Of a DNA stretch of 64,000 bases, positions 20,513 through 30,155 are shown piece by piece. Position 1 is the first letter of the stretch. Every line of letters begins with the position of its first letter. The DNA is from Pseudomonadota bacterium (GTDB lineage Bacteria > Pseudomonadota > Alphaproteobacteria > Acetobacterales > Acetobacteraceae): NCBI GenBank assembly GCA_021849425.1, contig JAJZSY010000002.1:1-64000 (forward strand), read 5' to 3'. The translations under genes were made by a program, and so were the position numbers. The notes beneath the pieces were generated by a model, which was not told where the DNA came from, searched no databases, and worked only from the letters and a program-made list of their open reading frames with translations.

Positions 20513-22012
20513 TCAGTCGCCGGCGCCGTAGCCGGCCTGTTCGTCGAACCAGGTGCGGCCGTCGCGGACGATCATCGCCACCGCCTCGGACGGACCCCAG
20601 GTGCCGGCGGTGTAGAGCTTGGGACGGTCGCCGGCGGAATTCCAGGCATCGAGGATGGATTCGGTCCATTCCCAGGCGGCCTCGACCTCGTCGCGCCGCA
20701 TGAACAACGTGGCGTTGCCGCGCACCACATCCATCAGCAGGCGCTCGTAGGCATCCGGCATATGGTTGTTCTTGAAGGTTTCGGCGAAGCTCAGGTTGAG
20801 CGGGGCGTTGCGCAGGCGCAGGCCGCCGGGGCCGGGTTCCTTGGTCCACAGATGCAGGCGGATATGCTCGTCGGGCTGCACGCGGATGACGAGGCGGTTC
20901 GGCATCGCGCGGTCAGAGCCGGTGGGGAAGATCCAGTAGGGCACCGGCTTGAACTGGATGACGATTTCCGAGACCTTTTCGGGCATCCGCTTGCCGGTGC
21001 GCAGGTAGAACGGCACGCCGGCCCAGCGCCAGTTGCGGACCTCGACCTTCAGCGCGGCGAAGGTTTCGGTGGTGGAGCCGGGGGCGATGTCGTTTTCCTC
21101 GGCATAGGATTTCACCGGGCCGCCCTTGATCGCGCCGGCGCGATACTGGCCGCGGACGGATTTCGTTGCGATATCGTCACGGGAAATCGGGGCGAGGGAT
21201 TTCAGCACCTTGATCTTTTCGTCGCGCACTTCCTCGCGATCGAGCGTTGCCGGCGGTTCCATCGCCACGAGGCAGAGCAGCTGCATCAGGTGGTTCTGGA
21301 TCATGTCGCGCAGGGCGCCGGTATGGTCGTAATAGCCGCCACGATCCTCGACGCCGACGGTTTCGGCGACGGTGATCTGCACATGATCGATGCCGTTATG
21401 GTTCCAGACCGGTTCGAACAGCGAGTTGGCGAAGCGCAGCACCAGCAGGTTCTGCACCGTTTCCTTGCCGAGATAATGATCGATGCGGAAGATGTTGCTC
21501 TCCTCGAACACCGCGCCGACACGGTCGTTGATGGCGCGGGCGGAGGCAAGGTCGTGGCCGATCGGCTTTTCCAGCACGATGCGGGTTTCCGGCGTTTGCA
21601 GGCCGTGGGCGTGGATGTTGTCGGCGATCGGGCCATACAGCTCGGGGGCGGTGGCGAGGTAGAAGACGCGGATCTGGCGCGGCGCATCCCCGAGCAAGGC
21701 GGCGAGTTCGGGCCAGCCGCGCGCGGCCTTGGCATCGACCGAGACATAATGCAGCCGGGCGAGGAAGCGGGCGAGCACCGCGGGATCGAGCTTGTCGGCG
21801 ATGAATTCGCGCAGGCTCGCCTCGACCAGCTCGCGGAACCCGGCCGCGGAGAGTTCGGTGCGGGCGGAGCCGACGATGCGCGAAGACGCCGGCAACTGGC
21901 CGTCGAGATCGCGGAGGTAGAGTGCGGGCAACAGCTTGCGGCGGGCGAGGTCGCCGGTGCCGCCGAACACCACGTAGTCGAACGGGTCGATGATGGGCTG
22001 GGAAAAATTCAT
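20513..22012 (-). CDS. zwf: Glucose-6-phosphate 1-dehydrogenase
   Basis: A 499-aa enzyme that oxidises glucose 6-phosphate to 6-phosphogluconolactone, feeding the Entner-Doudoroff pathway. The NADP motif GGTGDLARRKLLPAL is at the N-terminus. The active-site signature RIDHYLGKETVQN and the substrate segment EKPIGHDLASAR are present. Length is as expected. No 6-phosphogluconolactonase gene accompanies it in this window; spontaneous hydrolysis or a distant pgl would be needed. Confidence 0.95.
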   Translation of the reverse strand: MNFSQPIIDPFDYVVFGGTGDLARRKLLPALYLRDLDGQLPASSRIVGSARTELSAAGFRELVEASLREFIADKLDPAVLARFLARLHYVSVDAKAARGWPELAALLGDAPRQIRVFYLATAPELYGPIADNIHAHGLQTPETRIVLEKPIGHDLASARAINDRVGAVFEESNIFRIDHYLGKETVQNLLVLRFANSLFEPVWNHNGIDHVQITVAETVGVEDRGGYYDHTGALRDMIQNHLMQLLCLVAMEPPATLDREEVRDEKIKVLKSLAPISRDDIATKSVRGQYRAGAIKGGPVKSYAEENDIAPGSTTETFAALKVEVRNWRWAGVPFYLRTGKRMPEKVSEIVIQFKPVPYWIFPTGSDRAMPNRLVIRVQPDEHIRLHLWTKEPGPGGLRLRNAPLNLSFAETFKNNHMPDAYERLLMDVVRGNATLFMRRDEVEAAWEWTESILDAWNSAGDRPKLYTAGTWGPSEAVAMIVRDGRTWFDEQAGYGAGD

Positions 22013-22092
22013 GGGTCAAAATAATCCCTGGTTGCCGCTGCCCGGTATAGGCCGGGCCGCCGGTCAACTCAACACCGGCGGCCCGCTTGCGG

Positions 22093-22866
22093 TCAATTCA
22101 TGCAATTGCCGCCATCGACGTTGAGCGTCTGGGCGACGATGTATTCCGCCTCGTCGGAGGCGAGGAAGATGGCGGCACCGACGAGATCGTCCGGCCGGCC
22201 CATCCGCCCATAGGGCACGGCGAGGCCGACCTGGCGCTTCTTCTCGCCGACCGGCAGGTTTTCATATCGCGCGAACAGCGCATCGACCTCCTGCCACATC
22301 GGCGTGTCCACCACGCCGGGGGAGATGGCGTTGACGCGGATGCCGTGGCGGATCAGGTCGAGCCCGGCGGACTGGGTGAGGCTGATCACCGCCGCCTTGC
22401 TCGCGCAGTAAACGCCGACCAGCGCCTCGCCGCGGCGGCCGGCCTGCGAGGCCATGTTGATGATCCGCCCGCGCCGCCCGAGCGCGATCATCTGCCGGGC
22501 TGCCGCCTGCAGGGTGAAGAGCAGGCCCTTCACGTTGACGGCGAAGAGCTTGTCGTAGCTCGCCTCGGTGATGTCGGCGATCGGCGCGAGATCGAACACC
22601 GCGGCGTTGTTTACCAGGATGTCGAGCCCGCCGCGCGCTGCGGTGAAATCGGCGAAGGCGGCAATGGAATTCATGTCCGCCACATCGAGGGCACAGGCAT
22701 GCGCCTGCGGCCCGAGATCGCGCGCGACCGCCTCCGCCGCCGCGCGCGAACGGTCGGCGATGCAGACAGTCGCACCCTCCTCGATATAGCCGGCCGCCAT
22801 CGCCCGGCCGATGCCCCCTGCCCCGCCGGTGATCGCCGCGTATTTGCCTTGCAAGCGTCCGCTCAT
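22093..22866 (-). CDS. SDR polyol dehydrogenase (sorbitol dehydrogenase, SmoS/PolS-like)
   Basis: A 257-aa short-chain dehydrogenase. Motifs: TGGAGGIGRAMA, NNAAVFDLAPI, catalytic Ser in NMASQAGRRGEA and YCASKAAV. Length and the GVVDTPMWQEVD and LNVDGGNCMN segments resemble sorbitol (L-iditol/galactitol) dehydrogenases of Rhodobacter SmoS type. I use the ATG at 22866, preceded by GAGG; a longer in-frame start would overlap the upstream SDR. It is the last gene of the polyol import operon and should oxidise the imported polyol to a ketose. Confidence 0.8.
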   Translation of the reverse strand: MSGRLQGKYAAITGGAGGIGRAMAAGYIEEGATVCIADRSRAAAEAVARDLGPQAHACALDVADMNSIAAFADFTAARGGLDILVNNAAVFDLAPIADITEASYDKLFAVNVKGLLFTLQAAARQMIALGRRGRIINMASQAGRRGEALVGVYCASKAAVISLTQSAGLDLIRHGIRVNAISPGVVDTPMWQEVDALFARYENLPVGEKKRQVGLAVPYGRMGRPDDLVGAAIFLASDEAEYIVAQTLNVDGGNCMN

Positions 22867-22873
22867 CGCTGCC

Positions 22874-23647
22874 TCACCAGACCGTGTAGCCGCCATCGGC
22901 GAGGACGATCGAGCCGGTCATCAGGCTCGACGCGTCGGAGGCGAGGAAGAGCACCACCGAGGCGATTTCGTGCGGCTGGCCGACGCGGTGCATCGGCGTC
23001 ATGTCGAGCCAGATGCGGTTGAGTTCGGGATCCTCCATGCCGAAGCGGGTCAGCGGCGTGTCGATATAGGTGGGCGCGACGGCGTTGACGCGCACGCCGC
23101 GATCGGCCCACTCGCCGGCGAGGGAGCGGGTGAGATGGTGCACCGCCGCCTTCGACGCGTTGTAGAAGGACTGCTTCTGCGGCTTGTTCGAGATGAAGCC
23201 CGACATCGAGCCGGTGTTGACGATGACGCCGCGCTGGCGGGCGAGCATGGCGCGGCCGAAGGCGCGGGCGCACCAGAACACGCCGTTGAGATTGACGTTG
23301 ATGACATCGAGCCAGTGCTCGTCGGTCACGTCCTCGGCGGCGACGCCCGAGCGGGCGATGCCGGCATTGTTCACCAGGATGTCGATCGCGCCGAATTTCG
23401 CATTCAGCGCATCGGCGGCGGCGTTCACCGCGTCGGGGTCGGTGACGTCGAGCACGACGGAGTCGGCCGAGTAGCCGAGCTTCGCGAGTTCGGCCTTGCC
23501 TTCCTCGCAGACGGTGGCATCGCGGTCGGCGATGACGACATGCGCGCCGGCCTCGGCCAGAGCGGTGGAACAGGCGAGGCCGATCGCGCGGCCACCGCCG
23601 GTGACGACCGCGTTGCGCCCCTTGAGGTCATATTTCTCGAGATACAT
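22874..23647 (-). CDS. SDR polyol dehydrogenase (arabinitol/galactitol-type)
   Basis: A 257-aa SDR only distantly like its downstream neighbour. It has TGGGRAIGLACSTALAEAG, NNAGIARSGVAAEDV, catalytic Ser in NTGSMSGFISN and YNASKAAV. The GFISNKPQKQSFYNASK region is typical of D-arabinitol and related polyol dehydrogenases. Having two SDRs after one importer suggests the operon handles more than one polyol, or catalyses two successive oxidations. It lies 36 nt after the ATPase gene. Confidence 0.75.
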   Translation of the reverse strand: MYLEKYDLKGRNAVVTGGGRAIGLACSTALAEAGAHVVIADRDATVCEEGKAELAKLGYSADSVVLDVTDPDAVNAAADALNAKFGAIDILVNNAGIARSGVAAEDVTDEHWLDVINVNLNGVFWCARAFGRAMLARQRGVIVNTGSMSGFISNKPQKQSFYNASKAAVHHLTRSLAGEWADRGVRVNAVAPTYIDTPLTRFGMEDPELNRIWLDMTPMHRVGQPHEIASVVLFLASDASSLMTGSIVLADGGYTVW

Positions 23648-23683
23648 GTCCGCTCCTTGTGTTGTCCTGCGCTGGCGTGGTGC

Positions 23684-24781
23684 TCAGCGCAGGTGGAATT
23701 CGCGCCGCAGCAGCGCCTTGCCGTCCGGCCCGAACAGCACGGCGCGGGCGGGTTGCGGCTTCATGCGCACGGGATCGCCCATGCGCACGCCGGCGAGATC
23801 GTCGGCCTTGACGATCATCTGCGCCTCGCCGGGGCGCCTGACATAGACGAGGGTTTCATTGCCGAGATGCTCGACGAAATCGGCGGTGCCGCCGATTTCG
23901 CCATCGGCGGCGAGCGCGGTGTGCTCGGGCCGGATGCCGAGCGTGACGCGCAGGCCGGGGGCCGCGGCGATGTTGGCCGCCGCGACACGGATGCTGCCGC
24001 CATCGTCGAGTTTCACATCCGCGCCGGCATCGTCGCGCGCGGAGACGACGCCTTGCAGCAGGTTCATCTTGGGCGAACCGATAAAGCCGGCGACGAAGAG
24101 ATTGGCCGGGTTGTGATAGAGTTCGAGCGGCGAGCCGACCTGCTCGACGATGCCGCCGTTCAGCACCACGATGCGATCGGCCATCGTCATCGCCTCGACC
24201 TGGTCGTGGGTGACGTAGATCATCGTGGTTTCGAGCTGCTTGTTCAGCTTCACGAGTTCGGTGCGCATCTGCACGCGCAGCGCGGCATCGAGATTCGACA
24301 GCGGTTCGTCGAACAGAAATCCTTTCGGATTGCGAACGATGGCGCGGCCGATGGCGACGCGCTGGCGCTGGCCGCCGGAGAGCGCCTTGGGGCGGCGGGC
24401 GAGTACCTTGTCGAGTTGCAGCATCTCGGCGGCGTGGGCGACCTTCCGCTCGATCTCGGCCTTGGGGACTTTCGCCATCTTGAGCGCGAAGCCCATGTTT
24501 TCCGCGACCGTCATGTGCGGGTAGAGCGCATAGGTCTGGAACACCATGGCGAGGCCGCGCTTGTCGGGCGGGATGTCGTTGGCGCGCACGCCATCGATGC
24601 TGAAATCGCCGCCGCTGATTTCCTCGAGCCCGGCGATCATGCGCAGCAGCGTCGTCTTGCCGCAGCCCGAGGGGCCGACGAAGACAACGAATTCGCGATC
24701 GTCGATCGACAGGTCCACGCCCTTGATGGCGTGGAAGCCCTCGTATCGCTTCTCGACCTTTTCCAGCAGAAGTTTCGCCAT
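23684..24781 (-). CDS. Polyol/sugar ABC importer ATPase (MalK/SmoK type)
   Basis: A 365-aa ATPase with Walker [10 protein letters not shown], signature [16 protein letters not shown] and Walker [12 protein letters not shown], then a C-terminal TOBE/OB regulatory domain ([10 protein letters not shown]). This layout is shared by MalK, UgpC and polyol SmoK/MtlK. It follows the two permease genes, completing the importer. Confidence 0.9.
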   Translation of the reverse strand: MAKLLLEKVEKRYEGFHAIKGVDLSIDDREFVVFVGPSGCGKTTLLRMIAGLEEISGGDFSIDGVRANDIPPDKRGLAMVFQTYALYPHMTVAENMGFALKMAKVPKAEIERKVAHAAEMLQLDKVLARRPKALSGGQRQRVAIGRAIVRNPKGFLFDEPLSNLDAALRVQMRTELVKLNKQLETTMIYVTHDQVEAMTMADRIVVLNGGIVEQVGSPLELYHNPANLFVAGFIGSPKMNLLQGVVSARDDAGADVKLDDGGSIRVAAANIAAAPGLRVTLGIRPEHTALAADGEIGGTADFVEHLGNETLVYVRRPGEAQMIVKADDLAGVRMGDPVRMKPQPARAVLFGPDGKALLRREFHLR

Positions 24782-24790
24782 GATCCGCTC

Positions 24791-25612
24791 CTATTTCACC
24801 GCGCCGAATGTGAGCCCGCGCACGAGGCGGCGCTGGGTCAGGCTGCCGAAGACCAGAATGGGGGCGACCGCGAGAACCGAGGCCGCCGAGAGTTTCGCCC
24901 AGAACAATCCCTCCGGCGCCGAGAACCGCGCGATATAGGCCGCGAGCGTGCCGGCGTGCGACGCGGTGACGTTGATGCTCCAGAACGCCTCGTTCCAGGC
25001 GAGGATGACGGAGAGCAGCGCCGTGGAGGCGACCCCGGGCCCCGCGAGCGGGAGCAGCAGATGGATCATCTGCTGGCGCGGGCCAACCCCGTCGACGCGC
25101 GCGGCTTCGAGGATTTCGTGAGGTATATCCTTGAAGAACGAATAGAGCATCCAGACCACGATGGGCAGGTTCATCAGCGTGTCGATGGCCACGAGGCCGA
25201 GCCGCGTGTCGAGCAGGTGGACGTTCTTGAGGAAGAGATAGATGGGCATCAGCACGCCGACCGCCGGGAGCATCTTGGTCGAGAGCATCCACATCAGGGT
25301 GAATTCCGTGCGCTTGCCAGGGAAGAAGGCGAGCGCGTAGGCGGCGGGAAAGGCGATGGCGATGGCGAGAACGGTGGCGCCGACGCTGACGATCACGCTG
25401 TTGAGCGCGAAGAGCAGGTAGCCGGCGTTCTGCGTCGCGTCGAAAAAGCTCCTGAGCTTGGGCGTGAAGATCAGCAGCGGCGGGATCGCGATGGCCTGGC
25501 CTTCGGTCTTGAAGGCGGTGACGAGCATCCAGAGGATGGGGAAGACCATGATGAGCGCTGCCGCCCAGGCGAGGGTGGCGAGGACGACGCGGCTGGCGAG
25601 GGAGGGTTTCAT
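24791..25612 (-). CDS. Polyol/sugar ABC importer permease (MalG/SmoG type)
   Basis: A 273-aa inner-membrane protein with six hydrophobic helices. The ATPase-contact EAA loop is EAARVDGVGPRQQMIHLLLP. The start at 25612 follows the first permease by ten bases and is preferred to an upstream start that would lie inside that gene. It forms a heterodimeric channel with the preceding permease. Confidence 0.88.
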   Translation of the reverse strand: MKPSLASRVVLATLAWAAALIMVFPILWMLVTAFKTEGQAIAIPPLLIFTPKLRSFFDATQNAGYLLFALNSVIVSVGATVLAIAIAFPAAYALAFFPGKRTEFTLMWMLSTKMLPAVGVLMPIYLFLKNVHLLDTRLGLVAIDTLMNLPIVVWMLYSFFKDIPHEILEAARVDGVGPRQQMIHLLLPLAGPGVASTALLSVILAWNEAFWSINVTASHAGTLAAYIARFSAPEGLFWAKLSAASVLAVAPILVFGSLTQRRLVRGLTFGAVK

Positions 25613-25622
25613 CGGCGGGACC

Positions 25623-26537
25623 TCACGCCTGCAACGTGCGCGAGACCGCGCGGATGAGGAAGAAGGCGAGGATGTTGGCAAGCACGATCGCGAAGACGCC
25701 GGCGGCCGAGGCGCTGCCGATCGAGAAATCGTTGAGCGCGCGGATGAAGATCATGTAGGTCAGCGTCGTCGTCGCATCGCCGGGGCCGCCATTGGTGGTG
25801 GTGTAGATGACGGCGAAGGCCGAGAGCATGAAGATCGATTCCAGCATCACCACGATCGAGATCGGCCGGCCGAGATGCGGCAGCACGATGTAGCGCAGGC
25901 GGGCGAAGCCCTTCGCACCGTCCATCCGCGCGGCTTCGAGCTGGTCGGTATCGAGCGATTGCAGGGCGGTGAGCAGGATGAGGGTGGCGAAGGGAATCCA
26001 GCGCCAGGAATAGATCACCACGATCGAGAGCATCGGATAGACGCTGAACCAGGCGATGGGCTTGAGGCCCGCCAGCGTCATCAGCCAGCCGGCGAGGCCG
26101 CTGACCGGATCGAGCAGCAGGTTCTTCCAGATCAGGGCGGCGACCGGCGACATCACGAAGAAGGGCGCGATCGCCATCAGCCGGGCGATGTTGCGGCCGG
26201 GGAAATCGTTGTTGAGCAGCAGCGCGATGATCGTGCCGAACACGATCGAGGCGGCGAGCACGCCGGCGACCAGCACCACGCTGTTCCAGATCGCCGTCCA
26301 GGTCGAGGAATCGGTGAAGAGGTAGGTATAGTTGAGGCCGCCATTATACGCCGCCGGCGGTTCCATCAGGTTGTAGTGCTGGAACGAATAGAGGATCGTC
26401 TGCAGCAGCGGCAGGATCGACCAGAGCAACAGGAGGACGACCGCGGGGAGCAGCAGCGGCAGGGTTCGCACCTGGCGGCGCGGCGCGGCCGAGGGAGCGG
26501 CTTTTGTCATCGTGGGTGATACAGGCTGGCTCATCAT
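25623..26537 (-). CDS. Polyol/sugar ABC importer permease (MalF/SmoF type)
   Basis: A 304-aa membrane protein with six main helices and an EAA loop (EAARMDGAKGFARLRYIVLP). A short polar N-terminus precedes helix 1 (LPLLLPAVVLLLLW). Several in-frame starts are close together: 26537, 26534 and an ATG at 26510, so the exact N-terminus is uncertain. It lies 69 nt downstream of the binding protein. Confidence 0.88.
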   Translation of the reverse strand: MMSQPVSPTMTKAAPSAAPRRQVRTLPLLLPAVVLLLLWSILPLLQTILYSFQHYNLMEPPAAYNGGLNYTYLFTDSSTWTAIWNSVVLVAGVLAASIVFGTIIALLLNNDFPGRNIARLMAIAPFFVMSPVAALIWKNLLLDPVSGLAGWLMTLAGLKPIAWFSVYPMLSIVVIYSWRWIPFATLILLTALQSLDTDQLEAARMDGAKGFARLRYIVLPHLGRPISIVVMLESIFMLSAFAVIYTTTNGGPGDATTTLTYMIFIRALNDFSIGSASAAGVFAIVLANILAFFLIRAVSRTLQA

Positions 26538-26606
26538 GCGCTCCCGCGTTCCGGCGGATGGCGGCGCCCCGGAAGATCCGCGACGCCGCCTCCTTCCTTG
26601 CCGAAC

Positions 26607-27917
26607 TCAGTGGTAACCGGCTTCCTTCATCGTCCGCGCCGTGGCCTTCTGGGCCTGGGCGAGGGCGGCGTCGACCGATTTCTGCCCGGCGAGGGCGGCG
26701 GCGAGCTGCTGGCCGACCTCGGTGCCGATCCCCTCGAATTGCGGGATCGCGACGAACTGCACGCCGGTATAGGGCACGGGCTTCAGCGTCGGGTGATTCG
26801 GATCGGCGGTCAGGATCGCGTTCTTGACCGCCTCCGCGAAGGGAGCCGCCTTGAGGTAGTCAGGGTTGCTGTAGGTCGAGATGCGGGTGCCGGGCGGGAC
26901 CTGGACCCAGCCGAATGTGTGACCGACCAGCTTGAGATAGGCTTTCGACGTGGCCCATTCGAGGAACTTCATGTCGGCCGCCTTGTGGCGCGTGGTTTTC
27001 GGCATGGCGAGCGCCCAGGCCCAGAGCCAATGCGCGCCGTGCGGCGTGACCGCGACCGGGGCGGAAACCATGCCGACCTCGCTTGCGACCTTCGAGGTTT
27101 TCGGGTCCCACAGCGAGCCGGCCGCGACCGTGCTGTCGATCCACATGCCGCATTTGCCCTGGCTGAACAGCGCCAGATTCTCGGTGAAGCCGTTGGAGGT
27201 GACGTTGGGCGGGCCGTATTTCTTCTCGATGTTGACGTAGAAATCGGCGGCCTTCTTCCAGGCCGGACTGTCGATCCGCGGCTGCCATTTCATGTTGAAC
27301 CAGCGGCCGCCGAACGTGTTCACCAGCGTGGTGAAATAGGCCATGTTCTCGCCCCAGCCGGGCAGGCCGCGCAGACACATGCCGTAGATGCCCTTCGAGG
27401 GATCGTTGATCTTGGCGGCAAACGTCTCGATCTCGGCATAGGTCGGGTGCGCCGGCATGGCGAGGCCGGCGGCCTTGAACAGATCCTTGCGGTAATACGT
27501 CGCCGAGCTTTCGGCATAGAACGGCAGGGCGTAGAGCGTGCCCTTGTAGGACAGACCCTTGCGCACGGTGGGGAACAGATCCTTCGCGTCGTAGCTCGCG
27601 GGCAGGTTCTTCACCGGCGCGAGCCAGCCGGCCTTGCCCCAGATCGGCACTTCGTAGGAGCCGACGGTGACGATGTCGAAATTGCCGGAATTGGTCGCGA
27701 TATCGGTGGTGACGCGCTGGCGCAGGGTGTTTTCCGGCAGCACCACCCAGTTCAGCTTGATGCCGGTTTCCCTGGTGAACTGGGGCGACAGTTTCTGCAT
27801 TTGCAGCATGTCGGGGTTGTTGACCGTCGCGATCGTCAGCGTCGTCGCGTGAGCGGCGGCGATGCCGAGGCAACCGAGGGCGAGTCCGCCCATCGCAGTC
27901 CTGATCTGTCGTTTCAT
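26607..27917 (-). CDS. Periplasmic polyol/sugar-binding protein (SmoE type)
   Basis: A 436-aa class II extracellular binding protein. A Sec signal peptide (MKRQIRTAMGGLALGCLGIAAAHA) precedes the mature sequence TTLTIATVNNPDML. Conserved features include YALPFYAESSATYYRKDLF, MCLRGLPGWGENMAYF and a C-terminal helical region. It resembles polyol (sorbitol/mannitol) binding proteins. The gene heads the leftward importer operon. The ATG at 27917 was chosen because it starts the signal peptide. Confidence 0.85.
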   Translation of the reverse strand: MKRQIRTAMGGLALGCLGIAAAHATTLTIATVNNPDMLQMQKLSPQFTRETGIKLNWVVLPENTLRQRVTTDIATNSGNFDIVTVGSYEVPIWGKAGWLAPVKNLPASYDAKDLFPTVRKGLSYKGTLYALPFYAESSATYYRKDLFKAAGLAMPAHPTYAEIETFAAKINDPSKGIYGMCLRGLPGWGENMAYFTTLVNTFGGRWFNMKWQPRIDSPAWKKAADFYVNIEKKYGPPNVTSNGFTENLALFSQGKCGMWIDSTVAAGSLWDPKTSKVASEVGMVSAPVAVTPHGAHWLWAWALAMPKTTRHKAADMKFLEWATSKAYLKLVGHTFGWVQVPPGTRISTYSNPDYLKAAPFAEAVKNAILTADPNHPTLKPVPYTGVQFVAIPQFEGIGTEVGQQLAAALAGQKSVDAALAQAQKATARTMKEAGYH

Positions 27918-28305
27918 GAAGCGTTTCCCTCTCGAACAATCCGGTTCATCGACTGAAGCACGGCGCTCGCAAACCGCGCGCCGGGACGTGCGCAGACGGG
28001 GCTGCGCGAGGTGAGCCCGCAAGGGCCAGTGCGATCGGGGAAACCCGGCCCGCGCCCCGCCCGGGTGCGACCGGAAGGCTGGATATCCCCCCGCATGTTG
28101 CGTCCGGCGCGCCGGCACAACTTGTGATTCGCAGGTAGCTGGCTTTCGTTTGGAAAGTCAACGACAAAATCATGCCGCGGCGCAACATCGAAAGATAGGA
28201 ATTTGAAATAGAAATATGGCGAGAGCGGCGGAAAATCGGGTTTGCTGGGGAAAAAATTTCTTTCGTTTCGAAACCTATAGACTTCCGGTCGGGTTACTGG
28301 CATCG
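27918..28305. promoter_or_regulatory. Divergent control region of polyol locus with two matching sites
   Basis: This 388-bp gap separates the leftward importer operon from the rightward regulator and kinase genes and contains no convincing gene. CTTTCGTTTGGAAAG (28143-28157) and CTTTCGTTTCGAAAC (28260-28274) match at 13 of 15 bases. A related half-site, TCGAAAG, is at 28188-28194. TTTCGTTT-like motifs are common in DeoR-family operators, so the neighbouring regulator is the likely binder. AT-rich stretches around 28195-28275 are candidate promoter sequence. Confidence 0.5.
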
Positions 28306-29190
28306 ATGCCGCATGGAACGTTCCGGGGCATCGCTTTGACGGTCGGCGCAAAGAGCGCCGTGTTGCAGCGGCGGTTGCAGATCGCCGACTGGATCCGTCA
28401 GTACGGGCAGATGCGCGTCGATGAACTCAGCACGGCGCTCAAGGTTTCCGAAGTCACGATTCGCGGCGACCTGACCTATCTCGAGGAGCAGGGGCTGATC
28501 GTCCGCAGTTTCGGCAAGGCGATCGCCGCGAAATCGGCCGCTCCGCGCGACCGGCCCGCCGGCGCGCCGCTGACCAAGGCGCAGCTGGTGCCGATGCTGC
28601 GGCGGGCGCAGGCGCTGATCGGGCCGGACCAGACGGTGCTGGTCGGCCCCGGGCCGCTGGCGACGCAGGCGATTCCGTGGCTCGCGGAAATTCCCGGACT
28701 TTCGGTGGTGCTGACCAGCGCCGAGGCGATCCCGCTTGCCCGCACCTGCCTCGATGCGCGGATTCATCTGCTGGGCGGCGAGATCGCGCCCGACAGCGGC
28801 ATGATCGAGGGCGCGGGCGCGCTCAGGATGCTCGACCATTTCGCGCTCGGCTGGTCGATCTTCGAGGCGGACGCGCTGTCGGCCGACGCCGCCCTGCTGC
28901 TGGCCGCCAAACCCGCCGAACGGCTGGCCGAGGCGGCGATACGGCGCAGCACGCGCAGCATCGTGCTGATCGGCAACCCCGCTCTTTCGCTCGAACGGCG
29001 CACCGCACAGCTCGGCCTTGCCGGGATTTCCGACCTGATCCTGCCCGGGCTGCCGAGCAACCGGCTGCGCGACATCCTGCTGGGCGCGGGCTTCAGGCCG
29101 GTGGATGCCGAGGCCGGGACGGAGGCGCATTTCTCCAGCCACCCGGCACGGCAGCGCGCCGGCGCCAAGGCATTCGGCGAGGCGTCATGA
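28306..29190 (+). CDS. DeoR-family transcriptional regulator of polyol locus
   Basis: About 294 aa with an N-terminal winged helix (LQIADWIRQYGQMRVDELST, VSEVTIRGDLTYLEEQGLIV) and a C-terminal DeoR sugar-phosphate-sensing domain. The effector region keeps the LLGGEIAPDSGMIEG loop and LIGNPALS. Start is uncertain: ATG 28306 is used, but TTG 28336 would fit the usual distance to the helix-turn-helix, and an upstream start at 28216 would be too long. It overlaps the kinase gene by ATGA and likely senses a phosphorylated ketose. Confidence 0.75.
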   Translation: MPHGTFRGIALTVGAKSAVLQRRLQIADWIRQYGQMRVDELSTALKVSEVTIRGDLTYLEEQGLIVRSFGKAIAAKSAAPRDRPAGAPLTKAQLVPMLRRAQALIGPDQTVLVGPGPLATQAIPWLAEIPGLSVVLTSAEAIPLARTCLDARIHLLGGEIAPDSGMIEGAGALRMLDHFALGWSIFEADALSADAALLLAAKPAERLAEAAIRRSTRSIVLIGNPALSLERRTAQLGLAGISDLILPGLPSNRLRDILLGAGFRPVDAEAGTEAHFSSHPARQRAGAKAFGEAS

Positions 29191-30128
29191 CCGGCATGAT
29201 CGTCACCATGGGTGAAATCCTCGTCGACATTCTGGCCGAGGAAAAGGGGCAGGGCTTTCACGAGCCCGGCCGGCTGCTCGGCCCCTTCCCCGGCGGCGCG
29301 CCGGCGACCTTCATTGCCCAGGCCGCGCGGCTCGGGGCTGGCGCGGGCATCATCTCCTGCATCGGCGACGACGATTTCGGCTGGCTCTGCGTCGACCGGC
29401 TGCGGCGCGAGGGGGCGGATGTGAGCGCCGTGCGGATCGAGCCGGACCAGGTGACGGCGAGCGCCTTCGTGCGCTACCGCGAGGATGGCGACCGCGACTT
29501 CCTGTTCAACCTCAAGCGCAGCGCCGCCGGGCGGATCACGATCGACGCGGCGGCGCGGGCGATGCTCGCGCAATGCGCGCATTTCCATATCATGGGCACG
29601 TCGCTGTTTTCGTTTCATGTCATTGACGAAATGAAAAAGGCGATCGAACTGGCCAAGGCGAATGGGGCGGTGATTTCGTTCGATCCGAATATCCGCAAGG
29701 AAATGCTGACGATTCCCGAAATGCGCGCCGGGCTCGAATTCATGCTGGGCTATACCGACATCTTCCTGCCCTCGGGGCCGGAGATTCTGCTGCCGACGGA
29801 GGCGAAGTCGGAGCGCGCGGCGGTCGAGGAGCTGCTCGATCTCGGCGTGCGGATGGTGGTGATCAAGCGCAGCCGCAAGGGTGTCAGTTTCCGCTCACGC
29901 GAGGAACAGTTCGACCTGCCGGCCTTTCCGGTGGAGGAGGTCGACCCGACCGGGGCTGGCGACTGTTTCGGCGCCGCCTTCGTCACCTGCCTGTTGCAGG
30001 GGATGGGGACGCGGCGGGCGCTCGACTACGCCCGCGCGGCCGGCGCGCTGGCCGTCAGCCGCAAGGGCGGGATGGAGGGGATCGCCGATCTCGCGACACT
30101 CGACGCCTTCATCGCCGAAGCGGGCTGA
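29187..30128 (+). CDS. PfkB-family sugar kinase
   Basis: A 313-aa ribokinase-fold kinase. The N-terminal PFPGGAPATFIAQAARLG and C-terminal catalytic signature DPTGAGDCFGAAFV with the catalytic Asp are present. Closest types are fructokinase and 2-keto-3-deoxygluconate or tagatose kinases. In a polyol locus it most likely phosphorylates the ketohexose formed by one of the SDRs. It overlaps the regulator gene by ATGA. Confidence 0.85.
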   Translation: MTGMIVTMGEILVDILAEEKGQGFHEPGRLLGPFPGGAPATFIAQAARLGAGAGIISCIGDDDFGWLCVDRLRREGADVSAVRIEPDQVTASAFVRYREDGDRDFLFNLKRSAAGRITIDAAARAMLAQCAHFHIMGTSLFSFHVIDEMKKAIELAKANGAVISFDPNIRKEMLTIPEMRAGLEFMLGYTDIFLPSGPEILLPTEAKSERAAVEELLDLGVRMVVIKRSRKGVSFRSREEQFDLPAFPVEEVDPTGAGDCFGAAFVTCLLQGMGTRRALDYARAAGALAVSRKGGMEGIADLATLDAFIAEAG

Positions 30129-30155
30129 GCCATAACCGGAACGAGGAGAACCGCC

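Noticed and set aside
22811-25657. 948-codon plus-strand frame
   Set aside because: Spans several minus-strand genes of known families and has repetitive His/Asp/Gly/Arg composition, so it is a shadow.
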